This document shows, piece by piece, positions 44,625 through 56,353 of a DNA stretch of 64,000 nucleotides. The DNA is taken from assembly GCA_036346355.1 (NCBI GenBank), contig CM070576.1, positions 54,607,712 through 54,671,711 of the forward strand, read 5' to 3'. The stretch comes from Rhipidocladum racemiflorum. Taxonomy: Eukaryota; Streptophyta; Magnoliopsida; Poales; Poaceae. The translations under genes and the position numbers were made by a program. The notes beneath the pieces are model-generated. The model saw nothing but the letters and a program-made list of their open reading frames with translations, was not told the origin of the DNA and ran no database searches. Each line of letters begins with the position of its first letter. The first letter of the stretch is position 1.

Positions 44625-47600
44625 CTAAAAGCAACCGGCACGCTTCTCGTCCTGGAGGGTAGCGAGCTCCTCCCGTACGGAGTCGAGCTCGGACTCGAGG
44701 TCGAGCACCTGCCGACGAGCTTCCTGGCCATCGCTAGCCGCCTGGCGAAGCCGCTTGGACTCCTCCCTGTGCTGGTCGATCGTCTTCTCGGCACTCTGAA
44801 GGGAGTCTCGCAGCTTCACCACCATTGCTTCGAGGCTCGACCTCGCATGCTCGCTCTGATCAAGGCGCTCCTTGAGGACCAGCGAGGACTCCTCCATTTT
44901 GTGTCGGATCTCCGCCTCGAAGCCTTGGCTCGGCAACACCGGTAGCTCGAGCTCGCGATCCTCGCATCTTGCTCGGCGTGGTGCTTTGCGGCGACGACGG
45001 GGACGGTCGCGGCCTGGAAGTCCTGCATGGTCGTTTCTAGCACCTGGACGACGAAGCATCTCGGGTTAATGTCAACCTTATAAGAAGAGACGGTGTCAAG
45101 AGAACTTACCCAATGAAGTCGGGCCCCCAGCCCTTCCCTGAATAACTCAGCAGGGTCCTCCGCGACGTTCTCTCCTCCTTGGACGGGCACGGAGCCCGGG
45201 AGTACTTCCACCTCCTTTGGGGTTTGACCTCCCTCGTTGTCCGGGGGTGCAAGACCCCGGTTTGGGGAGTCCACCTCCATCGACTGCGGGAGAACCGCAG
45301 GAGCAGGCCCCGCCTCCGCCTGCGCTTTTTCCCCCCGGGCAGGGGTTGCGCCCGGGGAATCTGCCGCTTTTTGAGCTCGAGCCTCTTCGGCATGGGGCGT
45401 GGGGTCACGGCCCTGGTCTTGGGGGCCGACCTCCGCCCCCTGGAAGACGACGGCCTCAAGGGCAAGGACCCCGACCTGCGTTCCTCTCCTGGCGGGACTT
45501 GCGCCAGGAGATTCCTCCTCTGGGCCGGGCCCTTCGACATCCGAGGGTGCGGGATCCGCGGCCGGCACGGAGTGCAGTCGGCCGACCGGAAGGACCTCGG
45601 AGCTTGGCGCATCCCTCCCGCTTGGGAGCTGGTCCGTTCCGCCAACCTCAGACGAGATCGGCTCCACAACGAGCGGAGCTACCGGCTCCCCCTCGCCAGG
45701 ACGAGCTCCGTCCAAGTCAGAGTCCCCCAGCGCCGAGCCGGCGTTGGTGCCCGACGGAGAGTCGCGAGCTTGGTGGGGCTCCTCCGCGATCTCCTGAAGC
45801 GTCTCGGCGATGATATCACTGGGAGAGTCTTCGCGGAGGTCCTCGGCAACATGCTCGCCGCCACCAGGTTCCGCTGCGTCGTCACCCATCTCGACTATGA
45901 TATGAGGGACACCGCCCGCATAGCCCGAGCATCGGCAGCAGCAATCTTCCTTCGCGTCTCCTCCTCAGGAGACACGATCTCGGGGGCTTGGGCCTCCGCG
46001 GTCTCGATCGCTCCTTCCTCGACCCCGACACCCACTGTGGCGTCAGCAGCTAGGGCGAGCTCCCTCTCTACGGCGAGGTCAAGAATATCGTCAGCCATAG
46101 CTTCGAAATCCCATACCTCCGTGCCGGCTGCCACACCCACTACAAGCGGTGTGGGGTCAGAGTGGCACCGAGGAAGGAAGGAGACAAACAAGATAGGAAT
46201 GAGAAGCTGACCTCGCTTGGCGTCTTCTAGCTGGGCTTGGGCGCGAACAAGGAGGGTAGCCATGTCTTGCGCGTGCCTTGTCGGCCCTGGCAACTGAGGG
46301 ATCGACCTCTCCCAAGCCGGCCTCAGAAATGGTCGGCGTTGGGCGCGGTTGGGGCGCAGCGGACCACCTGCGGGATCTCGGGACCAGGGGGACGGGGTCC
46401 GGCTCGTCCTTCTCCTCCTCGTGGTCCCGAGGGGTCGAGCTCGAGCTCACGCGCGCGAGCTCTGCCTGAAGGGCCGCGATCCGCCCTCAGTTCCTCCTTC
46501 CGCTGGACCCGGCCCGCGCTGGCCGTGGCCTCCTTCTTCGCCCGCGCGGCAAGCTGACGTAAACGAGCCATCAGCTCGGGATTTTTTCTGGTATGCTCAT
46601 CCATCCAAAGTTTTAGTTCGCTCACCTCCTGCCGATCAGCATACTCCAAGTGCTGGCGGGGTGAGCGGTCGTCCGAACCAGGACGCCTGCGCAAACGCCG
46701 AGGCGGAGACGGCGTGGCCGAAGGAGATCGGTCGCCGCGCTTGCGGCCTGCCAGTTTTTTGGTCTTACGACCTCGTCCCCCCAACTGCGATGCCAGTTGG
46801 TCCACGGCAACCTCAAGGGCGACCTTCTCCTGCCAGAAAGAACCTGATGAGGTCGGGGCACCCTAGGGAGACTCGGACCAAATGGAACATCAAGAAAGGA
46901 GGGCCAAATCGAAAACTTACCGCCTCGGTCCGGTTGAGGACGTTGTTCGGTATCTGGCGACCCTCTAGGATCTCCTTGCCCCTGGGGGTGCCGAACATTT
47001 CGGACACCCTCGCGTCCACCCAGTCCTCCGGTGGAGCTGCGTACCGACCAAGAGGAGGTAGTAAGAGCGAATGTCTTCTGCATAGGAGGGAAGGTCGAGG
47101 TCGATGGTGTACCTGAGTGCGACTCCCGTGTGATGTCCTGCCACCCCTCAACCTTGAAGAAGGGATGCACCCTCCTCCTGAGGGGCGACACCCGGGCTCC
47201 TATGTAGTCCCGGGTAACATCCCGTCCGGTCAGCCCTGAGCAGGTGAGCTCGTTGATCAGCAGGAGCACCTTCTCCTCCTCCTCCGCCGCAGTCGGCGGT
47301 GTCTCGACGGCCGGGCTCTAGTACGGTATAGGAGAGCGGCTGTCTTCCGCCTTCCTCGAGATAGAACCAGAGTCGGCCCATCCCGACACCGAGTCCTTGA
47401 GCGTGAAGCTTCGGGTACTGTGCATGCGGGTGGGTCGGAGAGCGAATAGAGGCCGTGACGAAGGCGTCTTAGGTGCGTGATAAGTGTAGAAATGGAAGAA
47501 GAGGCTGGGAGTGGGCTCGACGCCCACATACCCTTCGCAGAGGTGGGTGAAGATGGCCATGATAAGAACGGAGTTGGGGTGGAGGTGAGCGATCTCGCAC

Positions 47601-47808
47601 TCACAGAAGGCGAGGACGGACTCGACAAACTCGCTTTCAGGCATCCGGAGCCCGTTTATGGTGTAGAGCTCGGTGGAGATGATCTCCCCTTCCTCCGGCT
47701 CCGGGCTCTCCTCGGCCCCAGGGGCTCTCCGTGAGCCGGCGTCGAGTGCCGCTGTTGAAGAAGCTCCAGCTTTCGCCTATCGAGCTTGCTGGCGACAAAC
47801 TTCGCCAT
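44625..47808 (-). pseudogene. Antisense gene of the Gypsy element (Transposase_28-like plus coiled coil)
   Basis: Read on the minus strand, it may start at the ATG at 47808 (MAKFVASKLDRRK). After a frame change near 47.77 kb it gives a stretch with NGLRMPESEFVESVLAFCE and LHPNSVLIMAIFTHLCEGYV (47580-47660). These match, from memory, the 'putative gypsy type transposon' domain (Pfam PF04195) found antisense in grass Tat elements. After two further frame changes, a region with LINELTCSGLTGRDV (47205-47250) follows, then Pro/Glu/Ala-rich low-complexity sequence (45100-45890). The C-terminal part is a long coiled coil rich in E, R and L (about 44640-44930). The function is unknown; it is opposite in orientation to gag-pol and lies between pol and the 3' LTR. 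Confidence 0.75.
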
Positions 47809-48334
47809 TTCGTACGGGGGAGGCGATCGAAGGGGGAGACGATCGCACGCGGTCGGAGGAGCGAGCGCTGGAGCAGGGAGCGTTGGAGGCGCTTTTTTGC
47901 TGAAAGATCGTACGGATCTAGGGTTCCCTCCGGTGTTTAAAAATCCCTCCATGAAACAGGAAAGCGAAGGGACTTCCCGCCGTTATGGTCGAGGAAGCCC
48001 TAGAGGCGCAGAGGGCAGTTGAGGCGTTCGCCACCCAGGGGACGACACGTGGGCACACGAATCGAAACTGTCATGCCAAAAGGACAGTTCCCCAGGAAGG
48101 ACGGTTCGAACTGCCCGAATAAGGCTTCCGGGAGAAGGAACCATTGAGAGGGGCCCACATCCGTTCGCTCGAGGCACGACGAGCTGAGGCAAAAGGCTCG
48201 TTCCCGGGGGAGGTTAATGGCTCGGTGGTCGCGGCAGTTGTTCGCCGCAGCAAATCCGACGTGCTCGTAGGACGGTAGGCCCAAGGGGAAGGCCTTCCTT
48301 AGGCCTTTTTCCCACTTGAACCTCGGGGGCTAGC

Positions 48335-48936
48335 TGTCGGGGGGCTGGGTAATTCCCATAAATTACCCCGGGTGCCACGAACGGCCGAGCTCGCTCCCGC
48401 CCGAGCCACCAGGAGGTCGTTCCCAAGGACGACCTAGTTGGGACCTAAGAAGGTTGCGTATTCTGGCTAATTGCGAGCTCGAGCTCACATAAGACAACCG
48501 AGCTTGGCGCTGGCTATTGGCCGACCTGACGTGATCTCGAGGTCGGTGGGAGTAACCACCAGCGCGTAACCTCCGTCAGCCCGTTACGTCCTCCGCGGGA
48601 GCGTGGCGGAATTGTAGGATCTGCCAGTTGCCACGTTTGGACGTGGTCCAACGTGCGGATAGTGGGGCCTGCGGAGTGTGGTCCTTGGTAAGCTATAAAA
48701 GCATCCCCACCATGAGGGGGAAGGATATACACAGACATATACGAGAATATACACGAGCTGGAGTAGGGCTATTATCTCCTTCTTGAGAAGTCCGAACCAG
48801 GGTAAATCACTGTGTCCTCGCCCGTTGAAGTCCAGTGAGTCGCTCCTCTGAGTATCCCATCACGTAAGAAGGGGTCGCAGTTGGTCCCTCCACCAACAAG
48901 TAAGCTCGGCGGGGGCCTGCTCCCCAATCGTCGACA
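48335..48936 (+). repeat. 3' LTR of the Gypsy element
   Basis: It is 602 bp long, the same as the 5' LTR, with about 7 substitutions and no indels that I could see. It is preceded by the purine-rich CTCGGGGGCTAGC stretch and followed by the TGTAT duplication. Confidence 0.95.
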
Positions 48937-48941
48937 TGTAT

Positions 48942-49220
48942 TATTACCCGGTGAACGCATAGGATGTTAAACTCGGTATCTATAATTTTTTTGGCAACTC
49001 AAAATCTAATATTGTCCAGAACGATCTCTAATATCTTTCAAAACGTGTATTATTACCTGGTGAACACATAGGGTGTTAAACTCGGCATCTAAATTTTTTT
49101 TGCAACCCGATCTCTAATATTTTCCAAAACATATATTTTACCTGTTGAACGCATAGGGTGTTAAACTCGGCGTCTATTGTTTCTTTTTGCAACTCGAAAT
49201 CTATTATTTTTCGGAACATG
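48942..49220. repeat. Satellite-like array (right part)
   Basis: The array broken by the Gypsy insertion resumes. Cores lie at about 48963, 49073 and 49158. After removing the element, spacing from the last left core is about 85, then 110 and 85. It ends in A/T runs near 49230. Confidence 0.8.
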
Positions 49221-50426
49221 TATCATTCTTTTTTTCCCAAAAAAAGCCCCGTTGTTTCACAGATTCATCGACGGTTCTTACCAAGCGTTTTTTTTCCCAA
49301 AAAAAAAACTAAGCGAATAAAAAAAATGCTTGGATATTCCTGCTTTTTTTTCAGTAATAAAAATTTGGATCAAATTCCGCACGGCGCGGCGGAGCGCGCA
49401 TATCTTGCTAGTATTTCTCTAGAGACCCTGGAGCCTGCATTGGCAGAGGAACGTGGCTGTTGATCTTGATGACGCTACAAGTCTACAAGAATATGGCTTT
49501 TCGCAACCAATGACCTAACATTTTCCACCTGCCAGCCACACGCGACAAGCTGGACCCACATCCCCCACCTGCCAGCCACACGCGGACCCGCGGAAATGAA
49601 AATCGGAAAGCCAACCCGAAACAGCGCGGAGTCTTTGGCTTTTTTATTGGCATAACTTTTTTTCAGAAAAAAAATAATATTTATCAAACAAAATTGTAGA
49701 TTTGGCTTTCTCTCGATGGTCGAAGGACCGAGAGACGACATATGTCGCTTATTCCAGTATAGAAACACAGGTGACCTGCTGCAGTACGGGACTACGACAG
49801 GTAGACTTGTCGTGGCATGCGAGCACAGTAGTCGCTTGTCGCAGTATGAGAGTTTGATATGTGTCTACCCTTGTCAAGAAAGAGCCATATTTACAATTGA
49901 AAGGAGTATATATAACACTCATATATTTTGCTTGAAAGTCCACCAAGCATCCTAAACCATAAAACCAACCATTTAACCTTCGAACTTTACAATTCGTTCA
50001 AAATAACATAATGATCTGATTTTGCATAACGATATTGCCTGCATGACACAATTAATAAACGAGTTTGCCATATAGAATAACATGCTAACCAAGTTAGATA
50101 ATAACATACGAGCCCACTGCCCACATGGATTCCTTCCCCGTTGAGCCTCTGTCTATGCTTTTATAGCTATCGCCAACTCTAGCTCCCCCTCTCTGTTTCG
50201 AACCTGCGTATTATCATATGTAGCAAAATCGTACATTTATCACGTAACACGAGTAATACTGCTATGTGGAATCGAGTTATGATATTATTTAAACTGAATT
50301 ACAGAGTTTAAAGAGCCAATTATCTGATTTTATTGTTCGAGACGCCTAACGGACATTCGAGCAAAAATGTGAGGTGATATATGGAATTTTTACTTTGCAA
50401 TTTGGTTAGCACAAACTTAAAAAGAA
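49221..50426. other. Intergenic, upstream of CDKG2
   Basis: A 16-17-bp direct repeat (CACCTGCCAGCCACACGCG) occurs at about 49527 and 49566. Otherwise AT-rich, with no recognised feature. The CDKG2 promoter is probably within 50000-50430, but no element can be assigned. Confidence 0.4.
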
Positions 50427-50746
50427 ATTGAGCCAAGGAAAAAAAAAAAGACAAAGCTTCAACGACGCGAAGCGGCGCCCTACTCGCTTCCGTCTCCTCT
50501 TATTCGCTTCGCCGAACCCACGGCGCTCGCCTTCCCGACCCTTCTCGCCTCCTTCCGCCGCCGCCCCTACCTTCGCAAGCAGCCAGCCGGCGCCACGCGG
50601 CTGCTCGATTCGAGGTCAGATCCAAACCCCAAGCCGGGTCCGAATCGCGCCGAATTTTCTTCTAGGTTTTGGTACGGATCTAGGGTTTGCCGTGGAATTT
50701 TTTGGGGGATTCACTCGGTTTCCTCCAAGGTTTGGATTTCGCGCTC
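50427..50746 (+). promoter_or_regulatory. Probable 5' UTR of CDKG2 with upstream ATGs
   Basis: The CT-rich leader contains an ATG at 50428 in another frame, which would stay open past the CDKG2 start, and an in-frame ATG at 50687. Whether the transcript begins upstream of 50428 is not known. Confidence 0.4.
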
Positions 50747-53458
50747 ATGGCCGCTGGGCGCCACGGAGGGTACAGGGACTACGAGGCGAGGGAGCGGGAG
50801 CTCGACGCGGAGGCTTCGAGGAGGAGCAAGGAGCAGCAGCACCACCACCAACACCACCTCGGCGGCCGCCAGCGCGGCGATGCCGACCCCCGCCGCGACG
50901 GCGGGCGCAGCAGGGGCGACAGGGAGTTCTCCAACGGGTACGGCCACCGCCGCTCGCCGCCGCCCAAGAGCCGCCTCGCCGGGAGGCTCGGGGAGCGGGA
51001 GCCTGGTGAGGTGCTGAGCGGGAGCGCATCAGATGACTCTGGTGGGAGGCCACATAGAGTGAGGGAGAATGGTGTGTCCAGTTCTAGCAGGGAGGGTGAG
51101 GCAGTGGAGACGGTGGAGGTCCTGTCGCCGAGCAAAAAGAGGAAATTCTCACCGATAATTTGGGACAGGGATAGCCCAAAGCTGCCGCCGCATTCTGATA
51201 CAGCAAGGGGCAAGAAAGTGGTAGAATCCGTGCCTGCTGAACTTCCTCCACCTCCCCCTCTGCCTCCGCATGGACTCATCCCAGAGAGGTTGGTTGCGGA
51301 CAAGTCGCCGATGGATGTGGAGCTTGCTGTTGATACTGTGATCACTGAGCAGTTGCAGGAGCAGGAGGAGAGTAAAGTGTTGGAGGAGGAAGAGGAATTC
51401 CCAACAATGAGGAACATATCAACTTCAAGGTGGGCGGGTGCTAATGTTGATGAGGAAGAGGTGGCAGAACGCAGGAAGAAGCCTCCTAGTCCTGAACTTG
51501 GAGAGGTGGTGGCTAGTGATATCTCTGGAGGGAGGACCATGTCAAGGTCATCTGATTCAGGGAGAATGGGTAATGATAAGAATGAGGATTTGGAAGTAGA
51601 TAAAGATGACTATATGGATGTTGACAGGGAGGTGGCTAGTGGCAGTGATTCAGCAAACCATCTGTCCCATACTGATTCGGAGAAGGAAGTGCGTAGGTCA
51701 GAAACCCCTGAGCTTGTGAAGCCGCTACACAGATGTATCAATATGCTTCAAGGTTGTAGAAGTGTTGATGAGTTTGAGAGGCTCAACAAGATAAACGAGG
51801 GCACTTATGGTGTTGTATATAGAGCAAGGGACAAGAAAACTGGTGAGATTGTTGCGTTGAAGAAGGTCAAGATGGAGAAGGAGAGAGAAGGTTTCCCATT
51901 AACCTCTCTTAGGGAAATAAACATCCTTTTGTCTTTCTACCACCCTTCAATTGTTGATGTTAAGGCAGTAGTAGTCGGCAGTAGTCTAGATAGTATTTTT
52001 ATGGTGATGGAGTACATGGAGCATGATCTTAAGGGCGTGATGGAGACTATGAAGCAGCCCTATAACCAAAGTGAGGTCAAATGTTTGTTGCTTCAGCTAT
52101 TAGAGGGTGTAAAGTATCTTCATGACAATTGGGTGCTTCATAGGTAATGATTGATTCACCTTCTATTCTTGACCTGCATATATTATCCAATCTGTCCTGA
52201 TGGTGGCTATATACTGGTATTCCTGTGTCATTTTTCAGGGATATGAAGACCTCAAATCTTTTGCTGAATAACCGCGGTGAGTTGAAAATATGTGATTTTG
52301 GACTGTCTCGTCAATATGGGAGCCCATTAAAACCTTATACTCAATTGGTTGTGACTTTGTGGTACAGGTAGGTCATCGCCCAACATCAGATTCCTCAGCA
52401 GTGTTTCGACATTCATCTTAAATTATTCACCGTAAGTTCCTTTTATCAATCAGACTTACCTGTTTGCTCCTCCTGGTTACAGGTCACCGGAACTGTTGTT
52501 AGGAACAAAGGAATATTCTACTGCTATTGATATGTGGTCGGTGGGCTGCATAATGGCAGAGCTTCTGGCCAAAGAGCCATTGTTCAATGGAAAAACTGAG
52601 TTTGAACAGCTTGATAAGGTATTTCATTTGACTTTTGACTGTTGCATCAACGCAGTTATTATAACTTCGTTATGAGATCTCATGGTGGATCTGCTTTCTT
52701 GTTGTGGATACCTATAACCCTTCAGATAAATTTTATTTTATGATATCTCATGGTGAAGCTACTTTGTTGTAGATATTTAGAACACTTGGCACACCTAATG
52801 AGAAGATATGGCCTGGCTATGCCAAATTACCCGGTGTGAAAGTTAATTTTGTCAAACAACCGTAAGTGTCTCCATTTATACTTGCTTTTGTTGTTCTACT
52901 GAGTGTATACATATTGTATGATGAAATTCCTATTTTTGATCTTTTGCAGATACAACAGGTTAAGGGAAAAGTTCCCAGCTGCATCTTTTTCGGGGCGTCC
53001 ACTCCTGTCTGAAGCTGGTTTTGATCTGTTGAATAGACTGTTAACTTATGATCCTGATAAGGTAATGCAATAAATGTATAGTCTTCAATAGCAATTGTGG
53101 CCATGTGATTCTTGTATCATCCTTTTATATTTGCCTGAACACATTTGTTTCTCTTGTACAGCGTATATCAGCGGATGCTGCTTTGCAGCATGAGTGGTTC
53201 CTTGAAGTTCCTCTACCTAAATCAAAGGACTTCATGCCAACATTCCCTGCTTTAAATGAACTGGACAGGTAATTTTCGCAACCACTTAGTTCTCTTGGCT
53301 TGATGCTAAACATTTCTGTTTCATATAGTCAAATTTATTTCTCATTTTATAAAATACACAGGCGTACCAGACGGTGTTTGAAGAGTCCTGATCCTCTGGA
53401 GGAGCAACGGCTGAAAGAACGGCAAGGGAACATAGGCAACCGTGGTCTTTTTGGCTGA
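50747..53458 (+). CDS. CDKG2: Cyclin-dependent kinase G-2 (CDK11/PITSLRE type)
   Basis: Seven exons join in frame: 50747-52143, 52239-52367, 52483-52618, 52773-52861, 52950-53061, 53162-53268 and 53362-53458. They give 688 residues, with GT-AG introns. Residues 1-340 are a low-complexity, charged region (RS, His, Pro and acidic runs, with SPSKKRKFSPIIWDRDSP), as in the nuclear, splicing-linked CDKG/CDK11 kinases. The kinase domain begins near F343. It has the glycine loop NEGTYGVVY, catalytic K372, the cyclin-binding helix PLTSLRE (384-390; PITSLRE in animal CDK11), HRD 465-467, DFG 485-487 and YRSPELLLG, so it should be active with a cyclin L partner. The start at 50747 was chosen because grass CDKG proteins begin MAAGRHGGYRDY (from memory). 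An in-frame ATG at 50687 would add 20 residues. The closest match recalled is rice CDKG-2. Confidence 0.96.
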
Positions 53459-54560
53459 GCTAAAATCATTTGTTTTGGGTGCTGTTGGTACGAACTGTTA
53501 TGCTTCATCCTGAATCAATGGTCAGATATCTTCTGAGGTGAGATGTGCCATGGACATGAAGTATCACATCTTGGTGTCTACCACCAACTGATAGTCTTCT
53601 TTAGCAGGCTTGGTGCTGGTTTAAGTGGCTAAGATTTCTCCTCAAGGCCCATCATAGATATTTTGTTGCAGGGTTAACTCTTTCCAACCAGATTGATCAT
53701 AAAAGCAAATTTAATCTGCCTACATTGCAAGGTGTGGCATGTTGGCTTTTATTGGTTACACCAGTTTCACCTTTGGAACTTCTGTATGTAAAATATTCCA
53801 GATTGGTACGTTGTAAACAATGTTCAGTGCGTTGGATTTAAAATGAGAACATTCTATCAATTTTTTTTTTATCTATGCTCCTAGTGCCTTTTCTTTTGAT
53901 CTTTGCATTTTGTTTGCAAGAGATGAAAGAAGCGACGGGGAAGGATGTCTTTTGCTTTTCACCAGGAAACCAATGGACAGTAATACAGCTTGAAAGGTAA
54001 ATATATTCAACAGCCATTTACCTCAGGCGATGTATTGCTGACTAAAAAAATGATGAGTGCACGTTCTGAAAAATAAGTTACACCGGAAGGGTCATATTCT
54101 TGAGATTATTTGTGATGTCTTTGCCCTTTAAGTGCTGTCTGGAATCTCAATCATGCGTATAGTGTTTACATAGAGTAATAACTCCAAAATTTAAAAATAA
54201 AGGAAAAATGGAAAATGATTAAGGGAAGGAAAAAGAAAAGTGAAAACAGATAAGTGACGATTCCTGGAATACTGAATGGATGCATTCTCCTTGCCACCTT
54301 GACAATTTCTACAAATCATTGTTGGTATGTAAAAAACATTGCAGTATTCACCACTCAAAGAGTGCTTTTCTGCGCTTTATTTTCTCTCGCATGCGTTGTA
54401 GGCCAATCAATTGTAGAATGCTCATGTGTTCGCCAAGCAAATCATTTACTTGAAGTGAACACTTATATTTAATTTCTGTTTGGTAGTTAGCTTCCATTTT
54501 TTGTGTTGTGAAAAAGTATCGATGGTGATTTCTCGTCCACGTTATTCATTACAGAAAAAC
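53459..54560. other. CDKG2 3' UTR and intergenic DNA
   Basis: The first 350-400 bp are probably 3' UTR. The rest has no recognised feature. Confidence 0.45.
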
Positions 54561-54563
54561 TAA

Positions 54564-54765
54564 GAAACGGTATACCGTAGGAACGGTATACCTCTGAAAC
54601 TTATAAAACTTATGAATTTTTACACTGAAACTCATGAAACTTAGCACTAAAAACTGATGAAACATGAAACTGATGAAACCAGCACTGAAACTCATAAAAC
54701 CAGCACTAAAACTGATAAGTTTCATAAGTTTCACGGCTATACCGTTGGAACGGTATACCGTTCCC
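54564..54765. mobile_element. MITE with GGTATACC palindromes
   Basis: The ends are GAAACGGTATACCG and, reverse-complemented, GGGAACGGTATACCG, flanked by TAA at 54561-54563 and 54766-54768. The interior repeats AAACTGATGAAAC-like motifs. It is 202 bp and non-coding. Confidence 0.75.
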
Positions 54766-54768
54766 TAA

Positions 54769-56353
54769 GTCTCCCTCTATTCATTATACTATGCATCGCC
54801 CCTCTGCACGTGTCTTGACTTTTTGCTCCCTTGCTGGTTAATTTCATGAGATATCGATGGTTACATGTATTGATTCTTTACAAATAAATGCGAGGTTCTT
54901 GTTTTGTCTTCTTCGAAGTTGAATGGCTTTGAACCTGTTGGGGAAACAGGTTTGTTTATATTCAGTCATGCTTTCACTTGTTTTGTGTATGGCGTAGTTT
55001 CTATCTTTTCAGTACATGCAATTGTAGGAGCGGTGACTATTGCTACTGAAAAAGTTAGTTAATGATTTCGAGGTCAATACATGCATTCAAGCACCAGTAA
55101 GACTGTTAACTATTACTTAAACTGAAATGTTACTGGGTATTAATGATGAGAACAAAAATGTAGGAATCTTGTGTTATTAAGCAATGTGGTTGACTTGTTA
55201 CCTGCTGTGCATAAGCTTGTTTACTATTTCTCGGAATGTTCTTTTGAGTGGAAAGTTGCTGTTCTGCTCTGTGAATTGGTAACTGACGATAAGCTGTGAA
55301 TTGGTAACTGACGATATGCCCCATTGTTATGTACTTTGAATTTGGTGACCACTACTTCTACATACTGCTTAAGTGCTTAGAGAGTTAGTTGAACTCACTA
55401 CAACTGTTCTGTCTGTGACACGTCTGCAGCTTAAGCTGTGGCTGCTTCAAGATTCCTTCCTTGATGGCCGTCAGCTTGTTGTACCTAAGTGACTAAATTT
55501 TGTGGAAGGTCTTCAAGAGTGTTCACCTGTTACTATAGTGAACCATAGTGGTCACTGGTTAGTCTACTAACCTTGTATATTAATGTACCTCATTCTTCTA
55601 TAGTGAACCATAGTGGTCACTGGTTAGTCTACTATCCTTGTATATTAATGTACCTCATTCTTCTAACTGTTTCGGGGACCGTTCATCTTTTATTTGTTTG
55701 CATTGGTTATGGTTTTTCTTCGAATGGCAGTTCTGTCATCCTCTTGATGACAAACACTTGCTTTTCTATTCCAAATGTGCCCCCTTCGACGTTATGTGGA
55801 AACTTAGTTTACATGACTGCATGAATTTGGGAGACGATAGTGGAGCATGTGAAATTAGGTTGGAACTAGGTATTTCTTGCTCTCTGTTCTACAAAACCGA
55901 CATCGCGACACGCTGTTTAGTGGTGCAGAGCTGTTTATACCTCTGAACCTCTGCTGCCCAAAAGATCTATCTTGCGGTTTGTGGGAAGAGTTGTTTCGGA
56001 CCATGTGGATTATGCAGTTGCCAGACAGTTAATGCTACTTGCTAGGTGCTTGTAGGAATGGTCTTGATTTCTCTGTTTGATATATCATGTAGGTGCTTCT
56101 TGCTACTAGGGCTGTGGTAGTTTTGCTGCTGCAGTTGCGAAGCTACCAAGTGCCAGTGCGGTGACATGCCCTTGCTTTCTGTGACCTTGGCGAGCGGAGC
56201 CTACTTAGATATGACCAATTCAATAGCTTTTTGCCCTACCTTTCCCTGCGTATTTTCGATTCCAGTTTGGAGGGCACGACGTTGTAATGAGAATCGCTGT
56301 GTGGGTGTAGGTTTCCTTGGTTTGGTCCATTAGCTCATCAGTCTAGCGTGTTA
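54769..56353. other. Intergenic with small tandem duplications
   Basis: A perfect-looking 65-bp tandem duplication with one or two changes lies at 55533-55662 (copies start CTATAGTGAACC at 55533 and 55598). A 26-bp duplication (GTGAATTGGTAACTGACGAT) lies near 55270-55315. No gene is supported. Confidence 0.6.

Larger units (their letters stand above)
37406..48936 (+). mobile_element. Tat-like Ty3/Gypsy LTR retrotransposon, 11.5 kb
   Basis: The element has two 602-bp LTRs and a perfect 5-bp target duplication TGTAT (37401-37405 and 48937-48941). A TGGCGCC primer-binding site lies at 38010 and a purine-rich stretch at 48317-48334. On the plus strand it carries gag, protease, reverse transcriptase, RNase H and integrase in Gypsy order, mostly frameshifted. 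A 4.4-kb region after integrase holds an antisense gene, as in grass Tat-lineage elements of the Grande/RIRE2 type. It inserted into the satellite array. I count about 7 LTR differences, 6 of them transitions, or about 1.2 percent; at the commonly used grass LTR rate that is roughly half a million years. Confidence 0.95.

Noticed and set aside
45179..46210. Plus-strand open frame of 343 residues in the Gypsy element
   Set aside because: It is the complement of the Pro/Glu-rich part of the antisense gene. Low complexity explains the absence of stops in both strands.
50428..51009. Open frame of 193 residues overlapping the CDKG2 start
   Set aside because: Arg/Pro-rich, out of frame with CDKG2 and without domains; treated only as a possible upstream reading frame.
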